A stretch of DNA of 64,000 nucleotides. Origin: Mallotus nudiflorus (Eukaryota > Streptophyta > Magnoliopsida > Malpighiales > Euphorbiaceae). The stretch is from positions 1,240,001-1,304,000 of the forward strand of contig CANTUR010000043.1 in the NCBI GenBank assembly GCA_947683625.1, given 5' to 3'. Under the pieces are notes generated by a model, which was not told the origin of the DNA, ran no database searches, and was given only the letters and a program-made list of their open reading frames with translations. This document shows positions 47,137 through 60,465 of this stretch, piece after piece. Numbering within the stretch: position 1 is the stretch's first letter; every line of letters begins with the position of its first letter. The translations under genes and the position numbers were made by a program.

Positions 47137-50100
47137 ATAACCATATTAAATTTATTAAGAAATATTTATCACTTTTATAATCTTATATAAATTAAGTAAA
47201 ATTAATAAGAGTTCAATACACGTTAATTTTTAGAAGATCATGATAATAAATGCCAATAGTAGGTAGGATTATTCCAATAGCAATAATAATTTAAAAAAAA
47301 AAAGACGAAACATATCATATTAATTAATTTCTTGCCTTTATTATTAATTGTATTATTTTTAGGGTTAGGTTAAGACGTAAAGTTATTATTTATTGATCTA
47401 TGTTGGTAGGATTGATTGATAGCTTTATTAGTAAAAACAAGCTGTAGCTTTTCAATGGTCCTTCTTGGTGTTCGTATATATAATTATAATAATAATCTGA
47501 ATTTCATATAGTTCTACACATCACTTTCTTTAATTAATTTTTTTTTCCTTTGGGATGCTTGGACAAATAAATAATATGAATAATGATTTTATTTACTTTT
47601 TTTTTTTAATCCAAATACCATCATCGTTGAATATATTATGATTTAACAGTCAAATTTTTATGAATATTATGAAAATTTTAATATTGAATTCTTCTCTTTT
47701 TTTTTCAATTTAAAATGACAAAAAAATTAATGAATATATTTATGTTTCAATTGAACAAAAAGAAATTAATTATATCAGAAATTAAGTTGCATTACAAAAA
47801 TTCATAGTATGATGAAAGCTAGTTTAAAAGATAAAAGTCCACACACACATCTTCTTCATAATGTGGTTCATATTGTTAACTCCTTCAAATTTTTTTTTTT
47901 TAAAAAAAAGCCAAAATATTTAATAGACATTTATCGTTATTATTATAATGTTATTTGAGTTAAATTAAATTGGATTAATTAAGTTTAAGAATACTAGTGG
48001 TTTAGATAAAAATTAAAATACAACTTTATTTATTTCGAAATTAAAATCCTATTTTTCTTTTTAATTAGTTTCAAATTATAAATCACACTTCAAAAATTAA
48101 TAAATTTGAAAAGCTTTTTTTTTTCTTATTTAGTGTTAATCAAATACTATATTTTAATCATATTAATTATTTTTTATTAATAAGTGATCATACAATCTAA
48201 AGATTAATAACAAAAAAACAACTCTATTTCTTTAAAAATTAATTTTGTAAATTAATAAAGATAAGGTTCAAACCCAACAAACATTATTCATCCGAAAATT
48301 TTTTCGAGAACCACTAAATGACTTCTACATCGACCATTAACAATATTTTTGAAAAGGTGAGAGTGATACAATTCCATAATTTATTAGTTTGAAAATCTCA
48401 TCTAATGTCTCTGAAATCTTAAATTAATCTTTAAATTAATTTACACTAATTTAAGTAGAGACTAGAAGCAGCAATTAATTGGTCCAGCACAACAACATAT
48501 ACTTTGATGATGTGCAATTTTTTAGGATGTATTTGCATGTGAAGATGTAACAAGAACATGGAATTAAAACCAAGAATTAAAAGATAATCTTGTCTAATGC
48601 TATATATACATATATATTATTTTGGGTCAGAGCTTTTTTTTATATTTTTTTTCTTAATATATATATTTATAATACATTATTGATGTAATAGAATCCTTAA
48701 TCCAAAGTTAATCCTTCATTAGTTCTTTGCCACGTTGAGATAATTAATTAAGATGCTTGGAGCATTGTTTGGGTCAATTTTTTACATCATATTTAAAATT
48801 TAAAATTTTAAAAATTAATGAATTTTAATATATGAATACTAAAGTTGTCTTTAAGGCTATCAGATTTTAAATTTAAATCACGGTCGAAATAAAAAAAAAT
48901 TATAATATTTTATAATGAATAGAACTTTAATTGATAAAAAAAAAATAATTCTCATCATTAAGATATATTATTAAAATGGTTGAATGACCTAAAAATGAAC
49001 TTTTACAACAAATTTATTTCTCTCCTAATTTTTACTATTTCTCACATGAGCTTGTTATTAACAATTTAGTTACGCAAAATCTATCGATTTAGGTTAATTG
49101 TCATATTTTGATGGATTTTTCTTAGATTTTATTTAATTTTTAATAAAATTCTTGCTATTTATAAAAATAAATAAATAATTAATTATGCAATAATATTTTT
49201 ATATGAATCATTGGTATCCAAAATTTGTCGAATATTATCTAATCTAGTAACTATAAGGTTGGTATTATATTCAACAATTTATTTAACACAGTTATATACA
49301 TCCGATAATAATATTTCACTATCTGGAGAATAGACATAGTAGTATGAAAATAGATACTAAATTACAAGTTTATTTTGTCATAACACTGGAAAGGGATAAG
49401 AACATTGAAGTGTTGGAATTATATTCTATATGTTGTTCAATTTTATTAATTTTGAATAACATTATGAACAATTCTATCGAAGCAAAAATGACTTCTTATA
49501 CATATATATATATATATATTGGACCACTTAAGGTTCTTTCACTCTCACAAATTTTGGTAGGTAGCTTAAAGTAGGGAATTTCTTATTTCATTTGGACAAT
49601 GGGATACACGCAAATGCAATTGAATTTTTTCAATATTTGGTTGATTGAGATTGTGGTTTATTTGTTTCGCAATGTTGGTAGTAACGTTTGTGGCTCCTTC
49701 TTCTTCTCTAGATAATGTATTGTTATTATTTACATGTTTGAAAGGTCATATATATATTAAAAATTCATTGATTTTATGTAAAATAAATTAATTTTTCAAA
49801 GTTATTTTTATAGTGCAAATTCGGAAATAAATTTAAATTATATATATTTGGAGTTTAATTACTTTTTTTAAATATTAAAAAATATTTTATATTAATTAAA
49901 GTTTAAATAGTATAGGTCAATTTGTGGGTTAATTGAAATTATGTTTTGTCTGCAATTTTAATATTTTCAAATTGAATAAATACAGTTTATTTCAAATGTT
50001 GGTCCTAATAATCAAATTCAAACATTCAATTGTTTTAACAACTTTAGATTATTTTTAGAAATTATAGTTACACTTTTTTCAATTTTTATTATATATAATA

Positions 50101-50393
50101 AACTTTTAAAGCTATTTTCATATCATTTTGTTACTTTTTAAAATTGTGAGAATATAATTCCTACACTAATTTGGTATATTTATTTCTCAAAAAAAAAAAA
50201 GTAAACGAATGGAACAAGAAAAAAAAAAAATCTCTCCTTTTCCCAATAGTTTTAACATTGTAAATTTGGATCCACTAATTAACTTTGCACAACATGCACA
50301 TATACTCCAAGTAGTATTAATTACTCAATTAACTTATTATTAACCATCTATCGTCGTAATTAACTCATGGTGGGTGGACTTTTTCTTTTATAT
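47137..50393. other. AT-rich non-coding DNA
   Basis: 3.2 kb with no open frame of substance and no recognisable transposon ends. A few short TA tracts (for example 49500-49520) and A/T homopolymers. Nothing else seen. Confidence 0.6.
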
Positions 50394-50732
50394 TACTCAT
50401 TCCATTCTTTTTTATATGTCATTTTAGAGAAAATGTAAAATTTTATTTAATTATTATTTTTATATAATTAATAAATTTTAAATTCTTTTTTACCAATTTT
50501 ACCCTTATCCTTATCAATTTAAAGTTATTAATACTCAATATAATATCAAAGTTATTCATTATTTTTAACTAGTGAGATTAATGCTTATCCATCCATAAAT
50601 TTTTAGTCTTTCAAAAATCAAGGGCACTTTAGTCTCTCAACTCATTTTTCTTCTAAATTTAACACTAATTAATTATTTATTAATTTAAGCAAAACTCTTT
50701 AAAACGACAGATAAAAAAGAACGGAGGGAATA
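50394..50732. mobile_element. Stowaway/mariner-type MITE
   Basis: The left end TACTCATTCCATTCTTTTTT and the inverted right end (reverse complement TATTCCCTCCGTTCTTTTTT) pair with few mismatches over more than 30 bp, including TATATGTCATTTT/TATCTGTCGTTTT, and are bounded by TA. CTCCCTCCGTTC-type termini are a hallmark of plant Tc1/mariner-derived MITEs. 339 bp, no coding capacity. Confidence 0.8.
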
Positions 50733-50973
50733 ATTGATTATGATGCCTTGTGAAAATTGCTTTTAATTGTAAAGAAAAGTCGTAATTCATTTAGTTGATT
50801 TTGCATGCTTGTGATGAACCTCTTTTAAGAAGGTTGTTTTCCATGATCTTTACATTGACATCGTGTAATTGATGAATTATTTCTTGATTATTTAAGAAGA
50901 TAATAAGTTACAAAGGCAATTTTATTTTTTATTAAAACATATCAAATGATTTAAACATTAGTAAATTATATGA

Positions 50974-50996
50974 TAAATAAATAAATAAATAAATAA

Positions 50997-51059
<63 letters not shown>
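50974..51059. repeat. (AAAT)n-(TA)n compound microsatellite
   Basis: AAAT repeats run directly into about 58 bp of alternating TA. Confidence 0.93.
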
Positions 51060-51061
<2 letters not shown>

Positions 51062-51334
51062 AAATTATATGATAAAATAATATTTTTATAACAAATAAAA
51101 ATTAATAAAATTGAAATTATTTCTATCTCACAATATATTTATTACATTATTTTTTCAATTATGACTTTAAATTTTTTAACTAAGGATACGCTTTAATTCA
51201 TGTTTCGGAATCGAAATGGAAAGGAATTAAAATGAAATAAAATTTTGAAAAAAATATTTACTTCACTAGGAAATGAAAATAAAAATCGACATCATTTAGC
51301 AACTATATTTTATTTTATGAAAAAATTGTTTTTG

Positions 51335-51335
<1 letters not shown>

Positions 51336-51373
<38 letters not shown>
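51336..51373. repeat. (TA)n microsatellite
   Basis: About 19 TA units near the 3' end of the LINE remnant. Confidence 0.92.
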
Positions 51374-51378
<5 letters not shown>

Positions 51379-51560
51379 CATTATAATTATTTTTATATAT
51401 TAAAATTAATATTATAATTATCTTTTAAAAAATATTTTTAAAATACTTATTTATTAGAACATCGTTATAATTTTTTAAAATTTATTTATTTTTTATAAAT
51501 ATTTTTTATTCAAATATTTAATACATATTTTTATTAATTTATATGTTTTATTTATAAATA

Positions 51561-53616
51561 TTAAAAAGTATGCTGATAATTAAACATTTGACCATTTATA
51601 ATTAGTTTGACTTCTTTACCAAATTGAGATAGCACCCTTACTTGTCTAGCAAATAAACCTTTCCAAACTTTATCTTTAAGGAAAGAGAAAATAGATTTTT
51701 TTATTTCTACCAACAAGGGAAGGAAAATCAAATATCTTCCACTATTTAATGGATTAAACACATTAAGAGCAATCATAATATTATGACAATTAGAAAGCTC
51801 CACATTCACACTAAGGAAAATATTGAATTTATTAAAGTTTATGGGTTGGCCGTAATCTCTTTCATACTTAAGAAGAATTTTTCTCACACACTTCTATATT
51901 TGCTCAAAAAAGAAAAAAAATGCCATTTGTAAATAATAAGTGAGATATGTTAGGAGCAGCATGACTAACCTTACACCCATTAAGAAGATCCTTTGTCTCG
52001 ACATTCTTGATTAAAATAGATAAACCCTCTGCCTAAAGAATAAAAAGATAAGGTGACAATGGATCCCCCTACTTAAGACCTCTCTTAGGATTAGTAGGAC
52101 CAAACTCCCTACAATTGATAGCAACATTATAATTAACAGTAGTTACACACATAATAATCCATTTAACCTATCGTTTATCAAAACCCATCTGCACCATCAT
52201 TGTATATAAATAAGACTAACAAATATTATCATAGACTTTACTAATATCTATTTTGAAAGCCACATCACCATTCTTCCTTCAAGTTTTCTTTTTATACAAT
52301 GAATAACCTCAAAGGCAACAATAACATTATCAATAATAGAACAACCTGGGATAAATGCAAAGTGTTCCTTAGAGATTAAAGTAGAAAGCATAGGTTTTAA
52401 CCCATTTGTAAGCACCATAGCTAGAATTTTATAAATGACATTACATATTAAAATTGTTCTAAAATCATGAATAGTAATAGGGTTAGCAATTTTGGGAATA
52501 AGAATGATAGTAGTATCATTCAAACATAATGGAAAAAGACCCCTTTTCTAACCACTGAACACAAACATGAAAAATATTTATCCCAATAGTATAACAAAAT
52601 CTTTTAAAAAAAAGTAAGGTTTAGTTCATATGGTCCAAGAGCTTTATCTAGATGCATTTGAAATGCCGCTACCCAAAATTCCTCTAAAGTAAATACAACA
52701 AGCAACGAATAATTCTGAGTAGTAGACACTAACAGCTTGATATAGTCAACCTTTAAACTCGTAAAAACCACAACATCCACAAAAAAGGAAGAAAAGTTGT
52801 CCACAACAACCTTACCCAATCCCTCTAAATCTTCAACCTAAGTCTCATCATCACTTTGTAGCTTAGTAATTTTATTATTGCAACATCGTAAAGAAGCTGA
52901 GTCATGGAAAAATCTATTATTAAGATCCCTATCTCTAAGCCAAAAATTCCTAGCATGTTGACGCCAATAACCTTCTTCATCCGAAATAAATCTTTTAGTT
53001 TTTCATGTTGCATGGCTACCTACAAACCAAACCCACTAGCATTCGACATCATCATTCCATGTAGAGTAGACTTGGCTTGTTTTATTTAAGAGTAAAAATA
53101 AGTAAAGAAATTCCATCCCCAATTTGTCATCACTTACACATAATAATCACACTTCTCCAAAAGAGTCATCCCTACCATAGAACTCCAATTCTCTGTGACT
53201 AAATTACAAAAGTCAGGTTCCTTGAGCTATGAATTTTTAACTCTAAACTTCTAATCCTGTATATCATGTATAAGAGCTCGAGTATGAATCTCAATAGGCA
53301 TGTGATCCGAAACTAAAGAAATAAAAGAATGAAGACTTGCATATGGAAAAAGATTAAACCAACTCTCGGAAGCCATAGCCCTATCCAACTATTCTTATAC
53401 AAAATGATTTGTTCCATGACCTCTCTCTTACATGGAATCACTCCCACATAAACAAATATCAACTAAATCACAATATTCAATAGTATCCCTAAAGCCTTTT
53501 ATTAACCAGTCAAGGTAATCAACTATACCATTCTTATCTACAGGTTTAAGGAGATTATTAAAATCTCCAATAACACACCAAGGAAGTTACAAACCATTTT
53601 TAAGAGACTTTAGAAG
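51561..53616 (-). pseudogene. L1-type LINE ORF2 remnant: end of endonuclease and reverse transcriptase
   Basis: Minus-strand translation gives, in order, the endonuclease core (LPWCVIGDFNNLL at about 53600; LDRAMASESWFN and SDHMP near 53370-53300) and the RT. RT motifs are IILIPKIANP, DFRTILICNVIYKILA and SKEHFAFIPG (52510-52320), and GDPLSPYLFIL (about 52060). The FADD catalytic site is replaced by FTNG (about 51930). The thumb region INFNKFNIF and LSQFGKEVKL ends at 51561. The C-terminal zf-RVT or RNase H part of plant L1 elements is missing, and stops are scattered through. The 5' part lies at 63539-64000, displaced by an LTR insertion at 53616/63539. Dead element. Confidence 0.88.
53612..53616. 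repeat. Target-site duplication AGAAG (left; right copy 63539-63543)
   Basis: AGAAG directly flanks the ends of the minus-strand LTR on both sides, and the LINE frame is continuous once the insert is removed. Confidence 0.9.
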
Positions 53617-54687
53617 TGTCACGACCCAAACCGAGGTATCATGATCGGCGCTAGGGAATTGGAATTTTCGAATCCAGAATTTGTAGCAAGCCTTAAAAAA
53701 ATGCATGCAATAATAAATAAAAATAAAATAGAATTAAAACTTAAATCGATATAAAATAAATACTTAAATGTCATTTTATAAAATAAAAAATATATTCATA
53801 CAATATTCAAAGATAGGTCTCTTACTAAAATAACATTTTACTGATACAATACACTACTACTGCAGTTTTCTAGAATACAACAAAAGTTCAGATAAATAAA
53901 TTACATAATCCAGCCGGGACTAAAGAAGTTCGGCGTAGAGGTCTACTATTGAGGTCTAACGATAAGGAATCTTCTGAAAAAAATATTGAGGGGAATCATA
54001 CCTCATTCAGTGAATTATTATAATATATATACATGCAATCTAACTCATATACGGTTAAGCATTAATATGGATATAAATATATACAGGCATTTCACACAGA
54101 TGCAAAAATTCATCATTTTTTTTACATATAATAAAAGCATAAAATCATTTTAGTTGAAGGACCAGAGCAGAACCCTAACAGTTCATAACCTCGATCATAA
54201 TAATTAATAGTCAATAGGCTTAATCAAAACTCCAAGTATTACTTTTTCCAACTTAAGGTAGTAGACTGACCCCAAGTACACTAGGTCAACTAAGGTTCCG
54301 CAATCTCACTACTGGCATGACTAACCTTGAGAATACTAGGTCAACCGAGGATCCACAATTAGCCTATCCAATAACCAACATCTCAATAAAAATTATCAGA
54401 TTCTTAACCTAATTCTATCATATTATTGTGCAACAGTCTTAGTGTAGCCCACTAGGTATTCTATTGATATCCTTCAAATCATTCTTATAATTATTAAAAA
54501 TAATAAAATGCATGATATAAACATAATAGCATTCATTTAAAGAGGAATATACCAATTTTATACCAAAAAAATACTGAAAATATACTAAATGTATACTAAA
54601 CATATATAAGATATATATGCCACAATATACTCCAATAAACCTTGAATATACTAGAAATATACTAGGTCTATATTGAAAATTACAACA

Positions 54688-54690
<3 letters not shown>

Positions 54691-54720
<30 letters not shown>
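54691..54720. repeat. (TA)n at the head-to-head LTR junction
   Basis: 15 AT units separate a minus-strand LTR (left) from the truncated plus-strand LTR (right). Confidence 0.9.
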
Positions 54721-54722
<2 letters not shown>

Positions 54723-54913
54723 AAATATATATGAGATAAGTTATTGATTTGAATCCTAAGGAGGATTATTATTTTGTTTTATTTATGATTTTATTTTCGC
54801 TGCAAATTGTATTATTGTACGTTTTATTTTATTGTAGGCTTGCTACGGGTTCTGGATTCGAAAGAATTCCCATTCCCTAGCACCGGTCATGGCCCCTATT
54901 TTGGGTCGTGACA
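54721..54913 (+). repeat. Truncated 5' LTR
   Basis: Only the last 193 bp remain (from ATATATGAGATAAGTTATTG), ending GGGTCGTGACA. It matches 63005-63199. Confidence 0.9.
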
Positions 54914-54916
54914 AAG

Positions 54917-54932
54917 TTGGTATCAAAGTAGA
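54917..54932 (+). other. Primer-binding site (initiator Met tRNA)
   Basis: TTGGTATCAAAGTAGAG, four bases after the LTR end, fits the iMet-tRNA PBS TGGTATCAGAGC with one or two changes. Confidence 0.85.
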
Positions 54933-55112
54933 GTTCTGTGTCAGGGCTTAGTTGTATGAGTTATGGCCCTAGTTTTTAAAATTGTGTTTTCTTTTGGTAA
55001 CTACTACAGTGAATTAGGTTCAAGTATGTCTTGATAAGTATTCCTTATTTTAGTTTTCTGTATTATTCTTCCGTTGTCTGTTTTATCTGAATCATTCTGT
55101 TGTCTTTTCAGA

Positions 55113-58100
55113 ATGAGTAGGCGAGCGCGTGTCGCTCCACCGGTCATTGAGGCCGAGGATGATGAGTCTTTTCAGGATGAGGTTTTACCTCCTAAGCAGC
55201 CAGTTAGACGCAAAGGTCGTGGTAGAGGTAGACCTTAAGGAGCGACGGGTTGTCATAGGCAGAGAGAGTTACAGGATGAGGAGCCTGTAGAGCCTAAGTT
55301 TGAGGATGTTCCTGTGCCTCTAGTTGTTCAGCCTGCCTATCAGCAGGGTATGTCTAACCCTGAGGTAGCTTTGTTTTATGCCAGAGTCAGCAGGATTGCG
55401 TTTGATGGGACTTCTGACTCGCTAGATTTTCTGCACGCGATTGAGACTCAGACTCAGACTGCTCATACCGAGTACCAGTGGATTATGATCGTCGAGTTAT
55501 TTATCGAGAGACCAGCCCTAGACTGGTTTATTCAAATGATTCAGCCCTATATGATGATGATGACCTGGGCTCAGTTTAGAGAGCGATTTATGAGGAGATT
55601 TTACCTAGAGCCTCTCCGTATGAGTTATCATCTCTGACTGACCAATATTTCTCGTGATGATCGATCCATAGAGGAGTACACCCAAGAGTTTCTCCAGCTG
55701 GGTAGATATGCAGAGGATCTGATGCGAGATCAGTATTTCGCGGTCACTACCTATGTCACTGGTTTGGGTTCAGCATTTACTGGTATGCCTACAGTAGGCC
55801 TTACTCTGGAGTCTATGATTGAGTTGGCCAAGGAGATTGAGCTGAGGCTAGTTAGGCAAGGAGCGATGCATGATTATTACCAGCTGGGAGTTCAGTCGAG
55901 TGGATTGCAGACTACTCCGTATTTGAGTTTTCATATTGGTTTGAGTAGTCAGCAGAGAGGTCCGACTCAGCAGAGTCAAAGGCAGTAACAACGAGTGCAT
56001 CAGAGTAGTAGACATGGCCATGGAGGTCAGCGTAGACCATTCAGATTTGGATCAGGTGCTTCGAGCAGCAGCAACGGTCGTAGTTCTGGATCAGCTGCCA
56101 GTGTATACCAAACCTGCGATAGAGTCCATCAGGGATCGTGTTACCTGACACCACTGACATATTTCAGATGCGGGTAAACAGGACATTATGCCAGATCATG
56201 TCCTTACTCCGGGTATCAGCAGTCGCAGATTCCATGATTTCCTCAGCAGTCGATTGCTAGTGCTGCACCCGTACCATTTCAATTGCCTCCAGCCCAGCAT
56301 CGGAGTTTCACTCAGTTTTTTCCACAGCAGAGTCATGGTAGAGGTGCTAGAGGAGGTGCCGGAGGTATTGGCCAGGCTTCTACCAGTCAGCAGGGAGGAC
56401 GAGGACAGGCCAGAGTCTTCCATCTTACTCAGCAAGATGCTCAGGCATCTAATGCAATCGTGGTAGGTATTGTTTCTATATATTACCTGGATGCATAGGT
56501 TTTGTTTGATCCGGGTGCCACGCATTCATTTGTTTCTCCAGTTTTTGCTTCTAAGTCTTATTGGCAAGCTTCGAGGATGGCTTTTCCTTTTTCTATTGCC
56601 ACTCCTCTGAGTGATTCTTTGGACACCGATATTATTCTTTCTGGTTATCTAGTTCTCTTGGGAGGTAGAGAATTATCTGTTGATTTGATTCTATTGGATG
56701 TGATGGAATTTGATGTTATTTTGGGTATGGATTGGTTATCTCAGCACTATGCCTTGGTGGAGTGTCAAAATAAAGAGGTGACTTTCAAAATTCCTAATGA
56801 AGAAGATTTTAAGTTTGTGGGTGATAGGAGTTCAACACCTCAGAATCTTATTTCTGCTATTACGGCTAGGAAGTTACTAAGGAAAGGATGTCAGGGATAT
56901 TTGGCATTAGTCAGGGATACTTCAGTGGAGAAGTTGTCACTCATAAATGTTCCTGTTGCCTATGAGTTTCCTGATGTTTTTCCTGAGGAGTTGCCAGGTT
57001 TACTAGCTCACAGAGAGATTGAGTTCTGTATAGATGTGGTTCCAGGTACTACTCCTATATCTATACCACCCTACCGAATGGCTCCTGCAGAGTTGAAAGA
57101 GTTGAAGGAGCAATTGTAAGAGTTGTTGGATAAGGGTTTTATCAGACCCAGTGTTTCTCCTTGGGGTGCACCAGTCCTGTTTGTAAAGAAGAATGATGGT
57201 ACCTTAAGACTGTGCATTGACTATAGAGAGCTGAATAAGGTGACAGTGAAGAACAAGTATCCTCTCCCGAGGATAGATGACTTGTTTGATCAGCTACAGG
57301 GTGCATAATTCTTTTCCAAGATTGACCTGAGGTCGGGTTATCATCAGTTGCGGATCAGTGAAGCCGATGTTCCTAAAATGACATTTCGCACTTGATATGG
57401 CCATTATGAGTTTCTGGTGATGTCTTTTGGTTTGATTAATGCACCAACAACTTTTATGGACCTGATGAACAAGGTATTCAGATCGTATGTAGATCAGTTT
57501 GTGGTAGTCTTCATTGATGATATACTAGTTTATTCAAGGAGTATGGAGGAGCATGTATATCACTTGAGGATTGTACTGCAGACACTAAGAGATCATCAGC
57601 TTTATGCTAAATTCTCGAAGTGTGATTTCTGGATGGAGAGTGTTTCTTTTCTTGGACATGTGGTGTCTAAAGAAGGTATCCAGGTTGATCCATAAAATAT
57701 TGAAGCAGTGTCTGAGTGGCCTAGAACGACTTCTGTTACTGAGATTCAAAGTTTTCTGGGTTTAGCCGGGTATTATAAGGTGGTTTGTGCAGGAATTTTT
57801 CCAGAATTGCAGCCCTTATGACTCGCTTGACTCAAAAGAATGTAAGATTCGAGTGGTCAAAAGCTTGTGAGAACAGTTTTCAGTTATTGAAGGAGAAGTT
57901 AACCACAGCCCCAGTGTTAGCTTTGCCTAATAGTGTGGACAAGTTCACAGTTTATTGTAATGTCTCTAGAGTTGACCTTGGTTGTGTGTTGATGCAGAAT
58001 GGTAGGGTGATAGCCTATGCTTCAAGGCAGTTGAAGAAGCATGAGCGGAACTATCCTACACATGACCTTGAGATGGCTGCAGTGATCTTTGCTCTGAAGA

Positions 58101-59904
58101 TTTGGAGACATTATCTGTATGGGGTGACTTGTGAGATATTTACTGATCACAAGAGCCTTAAGTACATTTTCCAACAGAGAGATCTAAATCTGAGGTAGAG
58201 GAGATGGTTGGAATTATTGAAGGATTATGACTGTGAGATTTTATATCATCCGGGCAAGGCTAATGTGGTAGCAGATGCCTTGAGTAGAAAGTCCTCAGGT
58301 AGTCTTACTCATATCAGTGTTGAGAGGAGACTATTGATCCAGGAGTTGTATCTATTGGTGGATCAAGGTCTGATGATGAAGATCAGTAGGTCAGGTGGAC
58401 TACTAGCTCAGTTTAAGGTGCGATCTGTACTGAGGGATAGGATTAAAGTAGCTCAGAGCCGAGATCTTATTCTAGAAGAGCTTGCAGAGAATGTTCGAGC
58501 AGGGAAGTTCATTGATTTCACACTTGATGATGATGGTGTATTGTGGATCAGTAGTAGATTATGTGTTCCTAATGTGGATGATTTGAGAGAAGAGATCCTA
58601 GAGGAAGCATATTCTACAGCTTATAGCGTACATCCGGGTGTCACCAAGATGTACCACAGTATCAGAGACTTATACTGGTGGGACGAACTGAAAAAGGATG
58701 TCGCTGATTATGTTACTAAGTGCTTGACGTGTCAGCAAGTGAAAGCTGAACATCAGAAGCCTTCTAGGAAGCTTCAGCCTCTTCCTATTCCCGAGTGGAA
58801 GTGGGAAAGGATAGCTATGGATTCTGTGGTTGGTTTACCTCGTTCTAAGGATGGATACGATTCCATCTGGGTGATTATGGACAGGTTAACAAAGTCTGCA
58901 CATTTCTTGCCTGTGAAAGCCACCTATTCGGTAGCTAGATTAGTGAAGCTATATATGAAGCATATTGTGTGCCTTCATGGATTACCTGTGTCCATTGTGT
59001 CAGACAGAGGTTCAGTTTTTACTCTCATTTTTGGCAGAAGTTACAGGAAGTGATGGGCACTAGGTTGGACTTCAGTACTGCTTTTCATCCTCAGACAGAT
59101 GGTCAGTCTGAGAGGATGATCCAGACACTGAAAGATATGTTGAGGATGTGTGTACTAGATTTGGGAGGTAGTTGGGATGAACATTTGCCTCTTGTTGAGT
59201 TTGCATATAATAATAACTACCATAGCAGTATTGGCATGGCACCTTATGAGGCATTGTATTGAAGGAAATGTAGATCCCCTCTGAGTTGGGATGAGATTGG
59301 TGAGAGAGCTTTGACTGGACCTGAGATGGTTCAGGATGTTGCAGAGAAAGTTATCGTGATTAAACGCAAATTAGAGACCGCAGTTAGCAGGCAGAAGAGC
59401 TATGCGGATCCTAGTCGCAGAGATGTAGAGTTTCAGGTTGGAGACTATATTTTTTTAAAGGTATCTCCGATGAAGGGTGTGATGAGATTTGGTAGGAAGG
59501 GTAAGTTAGCACCGAGATATATCAGACCGTTTAAGGTTCTGGAAAGAGTTGACACTGTTGCATATCGATTGGCTTTGCCCTCGAGTATGTCACAGGTGCA
59601 TCCGGTATTTCATATCTCGATGCTAAGGAAGTATATCTCAAACCCTTCACACATGTTGCAGCCCGATAATGTAGAAGTGAGTGAAGATTTGACATTTGTG
59701 GAAGAACCTGTGGCGATCGTTGATTATCAAGTTCGACAGTTACGGTCGAAGCAGATTCCAATGGTCAAGGTTCTGTGGCATAGCAACAGAGTTGAGGAGC
59801 ATACGTGGGAGACTGAAGCTGAGATGCGAGCTTCTTACCCGTATCTCTTTCCTTCTTCATCTTGTAATTATTCTTTTCTAGAATTCGGAGACGAATTCTT
59901 GTAA
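55113..59904 (+). pseudogene. Ty3/gypsy chromovirus gag-pol polyprotein, decayed
   Basis: One frame from MSRRARVAPPV at 55113 holds gag (55314-55970, ALDWFIQMIQP, then TWAQFRERFMRRF), a zinc knuckle (about 56150-56200), protease (FDPGATHSFVSP, 56508; LGMDWLSQHY) and RT. RT shows WGAPVLFVKKNDGT, CIDYRELNKV, SGYHQLRI and FIDDILVYSRS. After two single-base shifts near 57776-57800 come RNase H (SRVDLGCVLMQNG, FTDHKSLKYI) and integrase (HPGVTK, CLTCQQVKAEH, DRLTKSAHFL). After another shift near 59020 the frame gives STAFHPQTDGQSER and a chromodomain (about 59690-59850, VDYQVRQLRSKQI, EEHTWETE). In-frame stops include 55236, 55635, 55986, 56175, 56496, 57117, 57306, 57693, 58196 and 59260. Most change Gln or Arg codons by C-to-T. 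Confidence 0.93.
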
Positions 59905-59915
59905 GGGGGGAAGAT
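59902..59915 (+). other. Polypurine tract
   Basis: TAAGGGGGGAAGAT directly precedes the 3' LTR start TGTAATATCCC; its first three bases are also the pol stop codon. Confidence 0.88.
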
Positions 59916-60394
59916 TGTAATATCCCATGTTTTTAAATATTTTTATACTGTATCGGGATATGCAGTATTAATAATTTTGCATATAATTATGATATTTTAT
60001 GAGTTTGTTATTTAATAAAAACTAATTTTTAATTATTTTAATTATTTTAAGTACTTTACATAAAATTTTCTCGAGAATTATATTTTTGGGGAAATTGACA
60101 CGTAAATAATTTAATATTAATTATTTTAAATTAATTTATGACTTTGCATGAGTCCATGCATTATTTTAATTGTCATATTAACACATATATATATACATGT
60201 ACATATATTCATATATTTAATGATTTAGGGTTTAGTAACTATTTTAATTAATATATATCTATATATATTATATAGATTAATTTTGATTAATTAATTAACA
60301 TGTGTGCATGTATGTATATATTGTTTATTTTAAACATGTGGTGTGTGATTTTTCTAAGTATTATGTTAATATATTTTAATATAAATTATTAAAG

Positions 60395-60399
<5 letters not shown>

Positions 60400-60462
<63 letters not shown>
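60400..60462. repeat. (TA)n microsatellite in the 3' LTR
   Basis: About 31 uninterrupted TA units just upstream of the pyrimidine-rich putative transcription start. Confidence 0.93.

Positions 60463-60465
<3 letters not shown>

Larger units (their letters stand above)
50733..51560. other. AT-rich non-coding DNA with simple repeats
   Basis: Contains (AAAT)n/(TA)n at 50974-51059 and (TA)n at 51336-51373. No gene seen. Confidence 0.7.

Noticed and set aside
46777..47190. Overlapping open frames of 74 and 129 codons on both strands
   Set aside because: They overlap in a GC-rich patch of a probable LTR leader, start and end arbitrarily, and show no family motif.
48270..48320. tRNA-gene-like GGTTCAAACCC box
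   Set aside because: No A box, no cloverleaf and no terminator at the right spacing. A single B-box match in AT-rich DNA is expected by chance.
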